This document shows, piece by piece, positions 1 to 5,723 of a DNA stretch of 5,723 bases (the stretch's first letter is position 1; each line of letters opens with the position of its first letter). The stretch is from JBLHRE01 sp047625765 (GTDB lineage Bacteria > Bacteroidota > Bacteroidia > Flavobacteriales > JBLHRE01). Under the pieces are notes generated by a model. It was not told where the DNA came from. It saw only the letters and a program-made list of their open reading frames with translations, and searched no databases. Location of the stretch: positions 1 through 5,723 of the forward strand of contig JBLHRE010000120.1 of assembly GCA_047625765.1 (NCBI GenBank), given 5' to 3'. A program made the translations under genes and the position numbers.

Positions 1-1
1 C

Positions 2-325
2 CTTATTCTAGGAACTTGGGATGTCGATTCCGTTTATTCTAGCGAAACTGTAAATGGGACATTAGAAGATGAAGAAGGGACTGCTCTAGAAAATTCTTCA
101 TTCATATTTAATGCTGATGGAAATTTATATGTCAATTTTGAAGGTAACCTTGATACAAGTTCGTTTGATGTTTCCGGAAACAACATCACGATAGATGCAG
201 ACGAAGATGCTCTAGTAAACATCGTTAAATTAACATCCAGCATAATGGAATTATCTTTTTCCGATACAGATACCAGCGGAGGTAATACAACAGTATATGA
301 AGAGAAAATTTTCTTTTCTAAATAA
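2..325 (+). CDS. Lipocalin-like domain protein, C-terminal part (5' truncated by window edge)
   Basis: An open frame runs from the window edge to TAA at 323-325 and gives 107 residues with no start in view. It opens with LILGTWDVDSV, the G-x-W hallmark of the first strand of lipocalin-like domains. Alternating short hydrophobic stretches and acidic, Ser/Thr/Asn-rich turns follow, as in a small beta-barrel, and the protein ends in EEKIFFSK. The segment near its residues 80-90 (KLTSSIMELSFSDTD) resembles the 'SSTxMEL' strand common in Bacteroidota lipocalin-like lipoproteins. Such proteins usually carry a lipoprotein signal and sit in the envelope, but that part lies outside the window. The ligand is unknown. 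A long antisense frame at 34-333 is a shadow: its product is low-complexity Ser-rich and has no recognisable domain. The terminator just downstream supports the + strand reading. Confidence 0.75.
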   Translation, partial: LILGTWDVDSVYSSETVNGTLEDEEGTALENSSFIFNADGNLYVNFEGNLDTSSFDVSGNNITIDADEDALVNIVKLTSSIMELSFSDTDTSGGNTTVYEEKIFFSK

Positions 326-349
326 GAGGTCAATTAATTGAATAACATT

Positions 350-379
350 AAAGTCTTGAGCAATCAAGACTTTTTTTTT
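350..379 (+). terminator. Rho-independent terminator of the lipocalin-like gene
   Basis: A perfect 9-bp stem, AAAGTCTTG (350-358) with CAAGACTTT (365-373), closes a 6-nt loop. An unbroken run of nine T (371-379) follows, the first three of which are in the stem. It starts 24 nt after the stop codon, as expected for transcription end of the upstream gene. On the opposite strand the stem is followed by only three T, so it should work mainly in the + direction. Confidence 0.88.
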
Positions 380-411
380 GCTCAAAAAAAAGATAAATAG
401 CGGCATATCTC

Positions 412-443
412 TTTGTCCATCCCTCCTATTTCCGCTACATTTA
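412..443 (+). promoter_or_regulatory. Candidate Bacteroidota-type promoter for the ABC/Ppx/regulator cluster
   Basis: TTTG at 412-415 is followed after 20 nt by TACATTTA at 436-443. This is one mismatch from the Bacteroidota -7 consensus TAnnTTTG, and the spacing fits the -33/-7 layout. Transcription would begin near 449-451, leaving a leader of about 22-24 nt before the ATG at 473. A competing reading uses the same TTTG as a -7 element (TCTCTTTG, 408-415), also one mismatch. The location just after a terminator and before a gene cluster makes a promoter here likely. The exact element is uncertain. Confidence 0.4.
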
Positions 444-472
444 GGCATCAATATTTAGACATACACAAACCT

Positions 473-1384
473 ATGGAGGCATTGCTAAAGGCAGAAAATA
501 TATCGAAAACATACGCAGGGCATCAAGCCCTTTCCAATATCAACATTACAATTCCTAAAGGCAGTATTTACGGGCTATTGGGTCCTAATGGCGCTGGAAA
601 AACTTCGTTCATACGTATCCTCAATCAAATTACAGGGCCAGACACCGGTACCATTTTGTTTAATGGCGAACCTTTGAGCCCTAAACATATTGCAAGAATT
701 GGCTACTTACCAGAAGAGCGCGGTTTGTACAAAAAAATGACTGTTGGCGAACAGGCCATGTACCTTGCTCGCCTGAAAGGTTTGACCAAACAAGAAGCGA
801 AAGACAAACTGAAATATTGGTTCGAGAAGTTTGAAATTACGGCCTGGTGGAACAAGAAAGTAGAAGAGCTTTCTAAAGGTATGGCGCAAAAAGTGCAATT
901 TATTGTAACGGTATTGCACGAACCTGAACTATTGATTTTTGATGAACCCTTTAGTGGCTTCGACCCTATCAATGCCAATTTGATAAAAAATGAAATACTT
1001 GAATTGAGTAAAAAAGGGAGTACCATTATTTTCTCTACCCATAGAATGGAATCGGTTGAAGAATTGTGCGATCACATTGCTTTGATCAATCAATCAGAAA
1101 AAATTCTAGAAGGAAAGCTTTCTGATATTAAAGAGCGCTATCGAACTTTTGCTTACGAGTTGACGTATGTAAATCCGGTACAACCACTGGAAACAATTCT
1201 TAACGGACATTACGAAATAAAGTCTAACCACAATAACCAAGCGGTTATACAAGCACCAGAAGGCACAAACCCTAATGACATTTTGCAGAAGCTATTGCCA
1301 CATTTAGAAGTCCATTCTTTCCAAGAAAAAATTCCAAGTGTCAACGATATTTTCATTCAGGCCGTGAATCAAAAATCAAATTAA
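473..1384 (+). CDS. ABC transporter ATP-binding protein, NatA/YhaQ-like (ABC-2 exporter)
   Basis: This 303-residue cytoplasmic ATPase is expected to drive the membrane protein encoded directly after it. Visible motifs are Walker A GPNGAGKTS (37-45), a Q-loop region reading GYLPEERGLY (about 77-86, with Glu where Gln is usual), signature LSKGM (133-137), Walker B LLIFDEP (153-159) with D-loop SGFDP (161-165), and the H-loop His190 in FSTHRM. A C-terminal region of about 80 residues after the ATPase core matches the extra domain of NatA/YhaQ-type subunits. I chose ATG 473 because MEALLKAENISKTY is the normal family N-terminus. An in-frame TTG at 413 would add 20 residues with no family resemblance. 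The substrate cannot be told: relatives export sodium ions, drugs or peptides, or are uncharacterised. The stop lies 1 nt before the permease start, so the two are surely co-transcribed. Confidence 0.95.
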   Translation: MEALLKAENISKTYAGHQALSNINITIPKGSIYGLLGPNGAGKTSFIRILNQITGPDTGTILFNGEPLSPKHIARIGYLPEERGLYKKMTVGEQAMYLARLKGLTKQEAKDKLKYWFEKFEITAWWNKKVEELSKGMAQKVQFIVTVLHEPELLIFDEPFSGFDPINANLIKNEILELSKKGSTIIFSTHRMESVEELCDHIALINQSEKILEGKLSDIKERYRTFAYELTYVNPVQPLETILNGHYEIKSNHNNQAVIQAPEGTNPNDILQKLLPHLEVHSFQEKIPSVNDIFIQAVNQKSN

Positions 1385-1385
1385 G

Positions 1386-2696
1386 ATGAACACTATTAAA
1401 TTGATCATTGCAAGGGAGTATCTTTCTCGTGTTCGAAAAAAATCATTCTTATTAATGACCCTTTTAGGGCCAATCTTGATATCTGCTCTTTTTGTGGTGC
1501 CTATACTTTTAAATGAGGTTGAGGAAGATAATAAGCGCATCTTAATTGTTGATAATACTGGTTTGTTTTTAGATGCGATAAAATCGAAACAAGGAATGCA
1601 ATTTAGCTTTATACCTCCCACTTCTTTAGAAGACGCTAAGGCAAATTATAAAGCGCAAGCTGCAGATGGGGTTTTATACATTCCTACTTCTGAAGTTGCA
1701 GACCTTACCTTTACAGAAAGTGCCATTGAATATTATTCTGAGAACTCTTTAAGCCTTGGCCACAAAGCATATTTAGAACGCTCGATGGAAAAGCATTTAG
1801 AAAAACTAAAATTGCGCGAACTGGGCATAGACCCAAAAGCCATAGAAGGTGCAAAAACGACTATTAGTATCAGCACTTTGGTTATTTCAGATTCGGGCGA
1901 TCAAAAATCATCATCGAAATTAAATACCGTTCTTGGATTTGCTTCTGGAGGATTGATTTACATCTTCATTTTTATTTATGGCTCAATGGTAATGCGTGGA
2001 GTAATCGAAGAAAAATCTAGCAGAATTGTAGAAGTTATAATTTCTTCTGTAAAGCCTTTCCAGTTGATGTTGGGTAAAATTATTGGCGTAGCTGCAACCG
2101 GTTTGACTCAGTTTCTTCTTTGGATAATCCTAACTTTCGTTATTATTTCTGTTGCTCAGGCAACAATAATTCCCGCAGAATTCGACCCTAGTGCAATAGG
2201 CACAGGTGCAGAGGTTGCTGCCTATGGTGGCAATGCTGATATCGCAGCCTTTATGGAAGCACTTGCAACAATTAATTTCCCCTTGGTAATTGGTTGTTTT
2301 ATTTTCTTCTTTTTGGGAGGATACCTATTATACTCTTCCCTGTTCGCTGCAATTGGATCTGCGGTAGATAACGAATCGGACTCGCAGCAATTTATGATGC
2401 CTGTTACAGTTCCCTTAATTTTATCTTTTGTAATAGGAACCAAGGTGGCCGAAAATCCAGATGGACCCATTGCTTTTTGGTTCTCATTAATACCATTAAC
2501 TTCTCCAATTGTAATGATGGTAAGAATTCCCTTCGGGGTTCCTACTTGGGAGCTGGTATTATCTATGATATTATTAATTGCCGGTTTCTTAGGTACCACT
2601 TGGCTTGCTTCAAGAATCTACCGCGTAGGAATTTTAATGTATGGCAAGAAAGTAAGCTGGGGCGAACTAATAAAGTGGATGCGCTATAAAGCATAG
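1386..2696 (+). CDS. ABC-2 type transporter permease, NatB/YhaP-like
   Basis: This 436-residue inner-membrane protein is the transport channel partner of the preceding ATPase. It has the typical ABC-2 (NatB/YhaP) plan. A basic N-terminus (REYLSRVRKKS) precedes TM1 at about 21-43. A large extracytoplasmic domain follows (about 44-180), then hydrophobic segments near 182-203, 232-256, 298-325, 337-352 and 388-408, with another apolar stretch at 364-380. The segment just after TM2, EEKSSRIVEVIISSVKP (208-224), is the best-conserved family stretch and probably lies at the cytoplasmic face where the ATPase docks. A loop rich in Ala and Gly (about 257-297) separates two membrane segments. The length suits a full-length member and no frameshift is seen. 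The start is ATG 1386, 1 nt after the ATPase stop. What it moves is unknown; export is inferred from the family. Confidence 0.94.
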   Translation: MNTIKLIIAREYLSRVRKKSFLLMTLLGPILISALFVVPILLNEVEEDNKRILIVDNTGLFLDAIKSKQGMQFSFIPPTSLEDAKANYKAQAADGVLYIPTSEVADLTFTESAIEYYSENSLSLGHKAYLERSMEKHLEKLKLRELGIDPKAIEGAKTTISISTLVISDSGDQKSSSKLNTVLGFASGGLIYIFIFIYGSMVMRGVIEEKSSRIVEVIISSVKPFQLMLGKIIGVAATGLTQFLLWIILTFVIISVAQATIIPAEFDPSAIGTGAEVAAYGGNADIAAFMEALATINFPLVIGCFIFFFLGGYLLYSSLFAAIGSAVDNESDSQQFMMPVTVPLILSFVIGTKVAENPDGPIAFWFSLIPLTSPIVMMVRIPFGVPTWELVLSMILLIAGFLGTTWLASRIYRVGILMYGKKVSWGELIKWMRYKA

Positions 2697-2699
2697 TCT

Positions 2700-3656
2700 A
2701 TGAGCAAAATAGGGGTAATAGATTTAGGCACGAACACCTTCAATCTTTTAGTTGCAGAGCTAAGGGGACATGAAGAGGCTAGATATATACACAAGGATAA
2801 AATTTCCGTGAAAATTGGTGAAGGAGGGATTACTAAAAACCTTCTTTTACCCATCCCTATGGATAGAGCAATTGAAGCTTTGAAACAATACTCTCAATCC
2901 CTAAAAGACCATAAAGTAAAAACACTTTACGCATTGGCAACCTCTGCCATACGAGGAGCTAAAAATAAGAATGAATTTATTCTAAGAGCCTGGAGCGAAA
3001 CTGGCATTTTTATTAATGTTGTTAGCGGAGACGAAGAGGCTGGACTGATATTTCAAGGGGTGCAAAATGCTACACAAAAAATAGAGGGCATTCAGATTAT
3101 AATGGATATTGGAGGTGGTAGCACAGAGTTTATTTTGTGTGATGGAGATAATGCAATTTGGAAACAGAGTTTCGATTTAGGTGTAGCAAGATTGATCGAG
3201 CAATTTTCTCCATCCGACCCAATTAACGCTACTGAAATTTCAGAAATTGAAGCATTTCTAGACAAGGAATTGACTTCACTTTGGCAACAGTCCAAAACAC
3301 ATCCTCCCACTGGATTGATCGGTTCTTCGGGGTCCTTTGATTCGTTTGCTGAAATGATATTAGTACATGTGGCAAATTCTGAAAGTTTAGACGGGTCATT
3401 TTACAACCCTATCGACATCCCATCATTCCAGAAAGTGCATCAGAAGCTTATTGCTAGCAGTAGAGAAGAACGCTTGCAACTAAAAGGTTTAATTCCCATG
3501 CGGGTAGATATGATTGTTATTGCCTCTATTATGACCAATTATGTAATGCAAAAACTACAGCTTAAAAATTTAACTCAAAGTGCCTTTGCTCTTAAAGAAG
3601 GTGTGTTGGAACGTTTAAAAAAACACGACCATAAATGGCTAAAATCCTCATTATAG
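2700..3656 (+). CDS. Ppx/GppA family phosphatase (exopolyphosphatase or pppGpp phosphatase)
   Basis: This 318-residue enzyme has the actin-like (ASKHA) fold of the Ppx/GppA family. The family removes terminal phosphate from inorganic polyphosphate or converts pppGpp to ppGpp. Visible motifs are the first phosphate loop DLGTNT (8-13), ALATSAIR (78-85), the acidic catalytic segment VVSGDEEAGLIFQG (107-120, with E112/E113 candidates for the catalytic base), the second phosphate loop DIGGGST (136-142), SSGSFDS (209-215), and PMRVDMI (266-272). The length fits the short two-domain form. The C-terminal HD-like and extra domains of the long E. coli-type enzymes (about 500 residues) are absent. Sequence alone does not separate Ppx from GppA activity, so no symbol is given. 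No polyphosphate kinase gene is in view. The start is ATG 2700, 3 nt after the permease stop, and the last 22 nt overlap the next gene in another frame. Confidence 0.93.
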   Translation: MSKIGVIDLGTNTFNLLVAELRGHEEARYIHKDKISVKIGEGGITKNLLLPIPMDRAIEALKQYSQSLKDHKVKTLYALATSAIRGAKNKNEFILRAWSETGIFINVVSGDEEAGLIFQGVQNATQKIEGIQIIMDIGGGSTEFILCDGDNAIWKQSFDLGVARLIEQFSPSDPINATEISEIEAFLDKELTSLWQQSKTHPPTGLIGSSGSFDSFAEMILVHVANSESLDGSFYNPIDIPSFQKVHQKLIASSREERLQLKGLIPMRVDMIVIASIMTNYVMQKLQLKNLTQSAFALKEGVLERLKKHDHKWLKSSL

Positions 3657-4798
3657 AAGACGAGCAAAGCATTCGTAATGTTTTGCATAACATTATAAAA
3701 GACGAAAACAAAGACGCTCAAGTTGATGTTGCTGAAAATGGGAAACTTGGTCTTGCAGCTGCATTGAAAGAAGACTATGATTTGGTTCTATGTGATATCA
3801 AAATGCCTTTGTTAGATGGAATTGAGGTATTGGAACAATTGTTACCTCAAAAACCAGAAACCTGTATGGTGATGATTTCGGGGCACGGTGATTTGGATAC
3901 TGCGGTTGACTGCATTAAAAAAGGTGCTTTCGACTATATCTCTAAACCACCAGATTTAAACCGTTTATTGAATACCGTTCGCAACGGATTAGATAGAAAC
4001 CAACTGCAAGTTGTTAATAAAGTTCTTAAAAAGAAGGTTAATAAGAAATATGAAATGATTGGCTCTTCAGATGCCATTGGACATATTAAGGACATGATTG
4101 AACGTGTTGCACCTACAGATGCTCGTGTACTTATTACAGGCCCAAACGGAACGGGGAAAGAATTGGTTGCACATTGGTTACATGAAAAAAGCCCTAGAGG
4201 CAAAGCTCCATTGATTGAAGTAAACTGTGCTGCAATCCCTTCTGAACTTATAGAAAGTGAATTATTTGGACATGAGAAAGGGTCTTTCACCTCCGCAGTA
4301 AAACAGCGTAAGGGTCAGTTCGAATTGGCTTCTGGTGGCACCTTGTTCTTAGATGAAATTGGTGACATGAGCTTAGCAGCACAAGCCAAAGTTTTACGTG
4401 CACTGCAGGAGGGTAAAATTACCCGTGTAGGAGGAGATAAAGAACTAAAAGTAGATGTTCGTGTTTTGGCTGCAACCAATAAAGATCTTAGAAAAGAAAT
4501 TACCGAAGGTAGATTTAGAGAAGATTTATACCACCGCTTGGGAGTTATACTGATTGAAGTTCCTACCTTAAATGACAGGAAAGAGGATATTCCAGAATTG
4601 GCAGATTACTTCTTAACACAGTTGGCACAAGAACAAGGCACTCCCAAAAAATCATTCGACAAAACAGCTCTTAGTGCTTTACAAAACTACAACTGGTCAG
4701 GGAACATTCGTGAGTTGAGAAATGTGGTAGAACGACTGACTATTTTGTGTGGGGATACCATCACCAAAAAGGAAGTGGAACTTTACGCCAGTAAATAA
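3635..4798 (+). CDS. NtrC-type sigma-54 activator response regulator lacking a DNA-binding domain
   Basis: This 387-residue cytoplasmic protein combines a receiver and a sigma-54 activator ATPase. The receiver (about 1-120) has the acidic pair E8/D9, phospho-acceptor D54 in CDIKMP, S82 and K104 (KP). After a linker rich in Lys comes the AAA+ domain (about 140-365). It contains Walker A GPNGTGKE (169-176), the sigma-54 contact loop GSFTSA (216-221, usual form GAFTGA), Walker B GGTLFLDE (234-241), sensor I near N282, arginine-finger region RFREDLYHR (293-301) and sensor II GNIREL (356-361). It stops about 25 residues after sensor II, where NtrC homologues continue into a Fis-type helix-turn-helix. 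The next gene begins 22 nt later, so there is no room for a frameshifted remnant. It probably acts from solution or through a partner. Its start overlaps the phosphatase gene by 22 nt. No histidine kinase gene is in the window. Confidence 0.95.
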   Translation: MAKILIIEDEQSIRNVLHNIIKDENKDAQVDVAENGKLGLAAALKEDYDLVLCDIKMPLLDGIEVLEQLLPQKPETCMVMISGHGDLDTAVDCIKKGAFDYISKPPDLNRLLNTVRNGLDRNQLQVVNKVLKKKVNKKYEMIGSSDAIGHIKDMIERVAPTDARVLITGPNGTGKELVAHWLHEKSPRGKAPLIEVNCAAIPSELIESELFGHEKGSFTSAVKQRKGQFELASGGTLFLDEIGDMSLAAQAKVLRALQEGKITRVGGDKELKVDVRVLAATNKDLRKEITEGRFREDLYHRLGVILIEVPTLNDRKEDIPELADYFLTQLAQEQGTPKKSFDKTALSALQNYNWSGNIRELRNVVERLTILCGDTITKKEVELYASK

Positions 4799-4820
4799 TC
4801 AACATAAAGGCATACATCAA

Positions 4821-5519
4821 ATGAAAATAAAAGTTCTCATCTTCTTATTGGCAGGAATTACTTGGACTGCGAAAGACTGCAAAGCTCAAATAGATGAAAA
4901 CGAAGTTGGCGCTTGGTACATGTACTTTTTTAACAAATCTATTGATGATTCTCCTTGGGGACTACAAGGAGACATACAGTATAGAAACTGGAATGTAATT
5001 GGTGATTTAGAACAATTACTGATTCGATCTGGAATCACTTTTTCACCTGAAAATGCTGATATCAAATTCACTTTAGGTTACGGAAACATTACTACTGGTA
5101 CCTTTGGAGAGTCAACAAGAAACTCATCTGAAAATAGAATTTACCAAGAGGCGCTATTTCCTAGCACTTTTGGAAATCGTTTTTTCCTAAAACATCGTTT
5201 TCGTTACGAACAACGTTTTGCCGATAACCAGAATTTACGGACACGCTATCGTTACAATCTATTTGTAAACGTACCATTGTCATCTGCTGAAATGAATGCT
5301 AAAACGGTATACTTAGCGCTATACAATGAGTTATTTATAAATGGTCAGAAGGATATTGGAAACAATCAAACTGTTGAAATATTCGATAGAAACCGATTTT
5401 ATTATGGCTTTGGCTATATCATCCAAAAAGGCTTGAATGTACAATTTGGCATGATGAACCAAACCACAAGTGCTTGGGCTAAAAACCAATTGCAGTTTAG
5501 TTTGCATCGGAGTTTTTAA
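4821..5519 (+). CDS. DUF2490 family protein, probable outer-membrane beta-barrel
   Basis: This is a 232-residue exported protein of unknown function. The N-terminus is a signal peptide (MKIKVLIFLLAGITW) with a likely signal peptidase I site after C20-K21-A22, before Gln23, the A-Q junction common in Bacteroidota. Cys20 is not in a lipobox. The mature part begins with ENEVGAWYMYFF. It consists of alternating aromatic and polar strands such as GDIQYRNWN, FFLKHRFRYEQRF, RTRYRYNLF, RFYYGFGY and LNVQFGMM, and ends LQFSLHRSF with a terminal Phe, as in outer-membrane barrels recognised by the Bam machinery. This pattern fits DUF2490. ATG 4821 was chosen because it puts the signal peptide at the N-terminus. 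An upstream in-frame start at 4749 would add 24 residues in front of the signal and overlap the regulator. It lies 22 nt after the regulator gene and is probably co-transcribed. Confidence 0.87.
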   Translation: MKIKVLIFLLAGITWTAKDCKAQIDENEVGAWYMYFFNKSIDDSPWGLQGDIQYRNWNVIGDLEQLLIRSGITFSPENADIKFTLGYGNITTGTFGESTRNSSENRIYQEALFPSTFGNRFFLKHRFRYEQRFADNQNLRTRYRYNLFVNVPLSSAEMNAKTVYLALYNELFINGQKDIGNNQTVEIFDRNRFYYGFGYIIQKGLNVQFGMMNQTTSAWAKNQLQFSLHRSF

Positions 5520-5579
5520 TCCACAATAAAATATTAAAGGCATATATATCGTTTGATTTTGACACCCGTTCTTACAAGC

Positions 5580-5633
5580 ATGAAAAAGTTGCTCGCAATT
5601 CTTCCTGTGTTATTTGCGAAAAATAGAAGTTGA
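5580..5633 (+). other. 17-codon mini-ORF resembling a bare signal peptide
   Basis: ATG 5580 to TGA 5631-5633 encodes MKKLLAILPVLFAKNRS. A dilysine start followed by nine to ten apolar residues is what a signal peptide or short membrane peptide looks like, but no mature domain follows. It may be the remnant of a lost exported-protein gene, a short membrane peptide or leader, or chance in AT-rich DNA. Weak promoter-like elements lie upstream: TATCGTTTG (5547-5555, spacer one base too long) and TGATTTTG (5554-5561, one mismatch). There is no evidence that it is translated. Confidence 0.2.
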
Positions 5634-5695
5634 ACTTGGCAGGCAACCTAGAGAAAATCATATCAATTATTCCAAACTAGCAAAGTCAATTCAAT

Positions 5696-5703
5696 TATCT
5701 TTG
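5696..5703 (+). promoter_or_regulatory. TATCTTTG, perfect Bacteroidota -7 promoter element
   Basis: The octamer matches TAnnTTTG exactly and lies 5 nt before the ATG at 5709. Transcription usually starts a few bases downstream of this element, which places the 5' end at or next to the start codon. No clear TTG-type -33 element is visible about 20 nt upstream, so the call rests on the -7 match and its position. Confidence 0.6.
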
Positions 5704-5708
5704 CGGCC

Positions 5709-5723
5709 ATGCAACTGCACCTA
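5709..5723 (+). CDS. Probable start of the next gene (first five codons only)
   Basis: ATG 5709 opens a frame reading MQLHL that is cut by the window edge. The support is the perfect promoter element just upstream and the preceding non-coding gap. The residues are reminiscent of the N-terminus of Bacteroidota cysteinyl-tRNA synthetases (M-x-L-x-L/I followed by YN), but five residues cannot establish that. The product should be treated as unknown. Confidence 0.4.

Larger units (their letters stand above)
5520..5708. other. Intergenic region after the DUF2490 gene
   Basis: This is 189 nt of AT-rich DNA. It contains the mini-ORF at 5580-5633, the promoter element at 5696-5703 and a weak 6-bp hairpin (TCGCAA 5593-5598 with TTGCGA 5614-5619, 15-nt loop). 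No stem followed by a T-run is visible, so where the upstream transcript ends is unclear. I see no tRNA or other structured RNA. Confidence 0.6.

Noticed and set aside
34..333. 99-codon minus-strand frame opposite the lipocalin-like gene
   Set aside because: The + strand frame has the GTW lipocalin motif, a stop codon and a terminator in the right place. The minus-strand product is Ser-rich without a recognisable domain.
413..472. Upstream TTG start adding 20 residues to the ABC ATPase
   Set aside because: The extra residues do not resemble the family N-terminus, and ATG 473 gives the usual start. The region also carries the candidate promoter.
2222..2599. Minus-strand frame of 125 codons inside the permease gene
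   Set aside because: It is a shadow of a well-supported membrane protein gene and its translation shows no family features.
3934..4290. Minus-strand frame of 118 codons inside the regulator gene
   Set aside because: It lies opposite conserved receiver and AAA+ motifs that are certain, and its product is not recognisable.
4749..4820. Upstream ATG adding 24 residues to the DUF2490 protein
   Set aside because: It would place a polar, basic segment in front of a clear signal peptide and overlap the regulator gene by 50 nt.
5593..5619. Hairpin TCGCAA/TTGCGA as terminator of the cluster
   Set aside because: It has only 6 bp, a 15-nt loop, and no T-run after it.
5636..5651. TTGGCAGG as a possible sigma-54 promoter (-24 element)
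   Set aside because: No GC of the -12 element occurs at the required distance. A similar TTGGCAGG near 4848 also fails the spacing and lies inside a gene.

Overview
The window looks like chromosomal DNA from a member of the Bacteroidota, most likely the class Flavobacteriia. The reasons are the AT-rich composition, the near absence of purine-rich ribosome binding sites, promoter-like TAnnTTTG elements instead of TATAAT, and the character of the proteins: a lipocalin-like domain protein, a DUF2490 outer-membrane protein with an A-Q signal cleavage site, and a NtrC-type regulator with the GSFTSA variant. The lineage is inferred from these traits and not from any database search.

Layout, all on the + strand. 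Positions 2-325 hold the 3' end of a small lipocalin-like protein, closed by a strong intrinsic terminator at 350-379. After a short gap with a candidate promoter (412-443) comes a tight cluster. It starts with an ABC-2 type ATPase (473-1384) and its membrane partner (1386-2696), 1 nt apart. A Ppx/GppA phosphatase (2700-3656) follows after 3 nt. A sigma-54 activator-type response regulator (3635-4798) overlaps the phosphatase by 22 nt, and a DUF2490 protein (4821-5519) follows 22 nt later. The last about 190 nt are non-coding apart from a 17-codon signal-peptide-like mini-ORF. They end in a perfect TATCTTTG promoter element 5 nt upstream of an ATG at 5709, probably the first codons of the next gene.

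The spacing suggests one transcript for the five-gene cluster. The ABC pair probably forms a NatAB/YhaQP-like exporter at the inner membrane. The Ppx/GppA enzyme would act on polyphosphate or pppGpp in the cytoplasm. The regulator would switch sigma-54 RNA polymerase in response to an unseen histidine kinase, and the DUF2490 protein would sit in the outer membrane. A shared envelope or stress role is inference from co-location only.

No mobile element, CRISPR array, RNA gene or clearly new system is visible. The most notable points are the regulator that ends right after its AAA+ domain with no DNA-binding helix-turn-helix, its translational overlap with the phosphatase, and the apparently leaderless start at the right edge.
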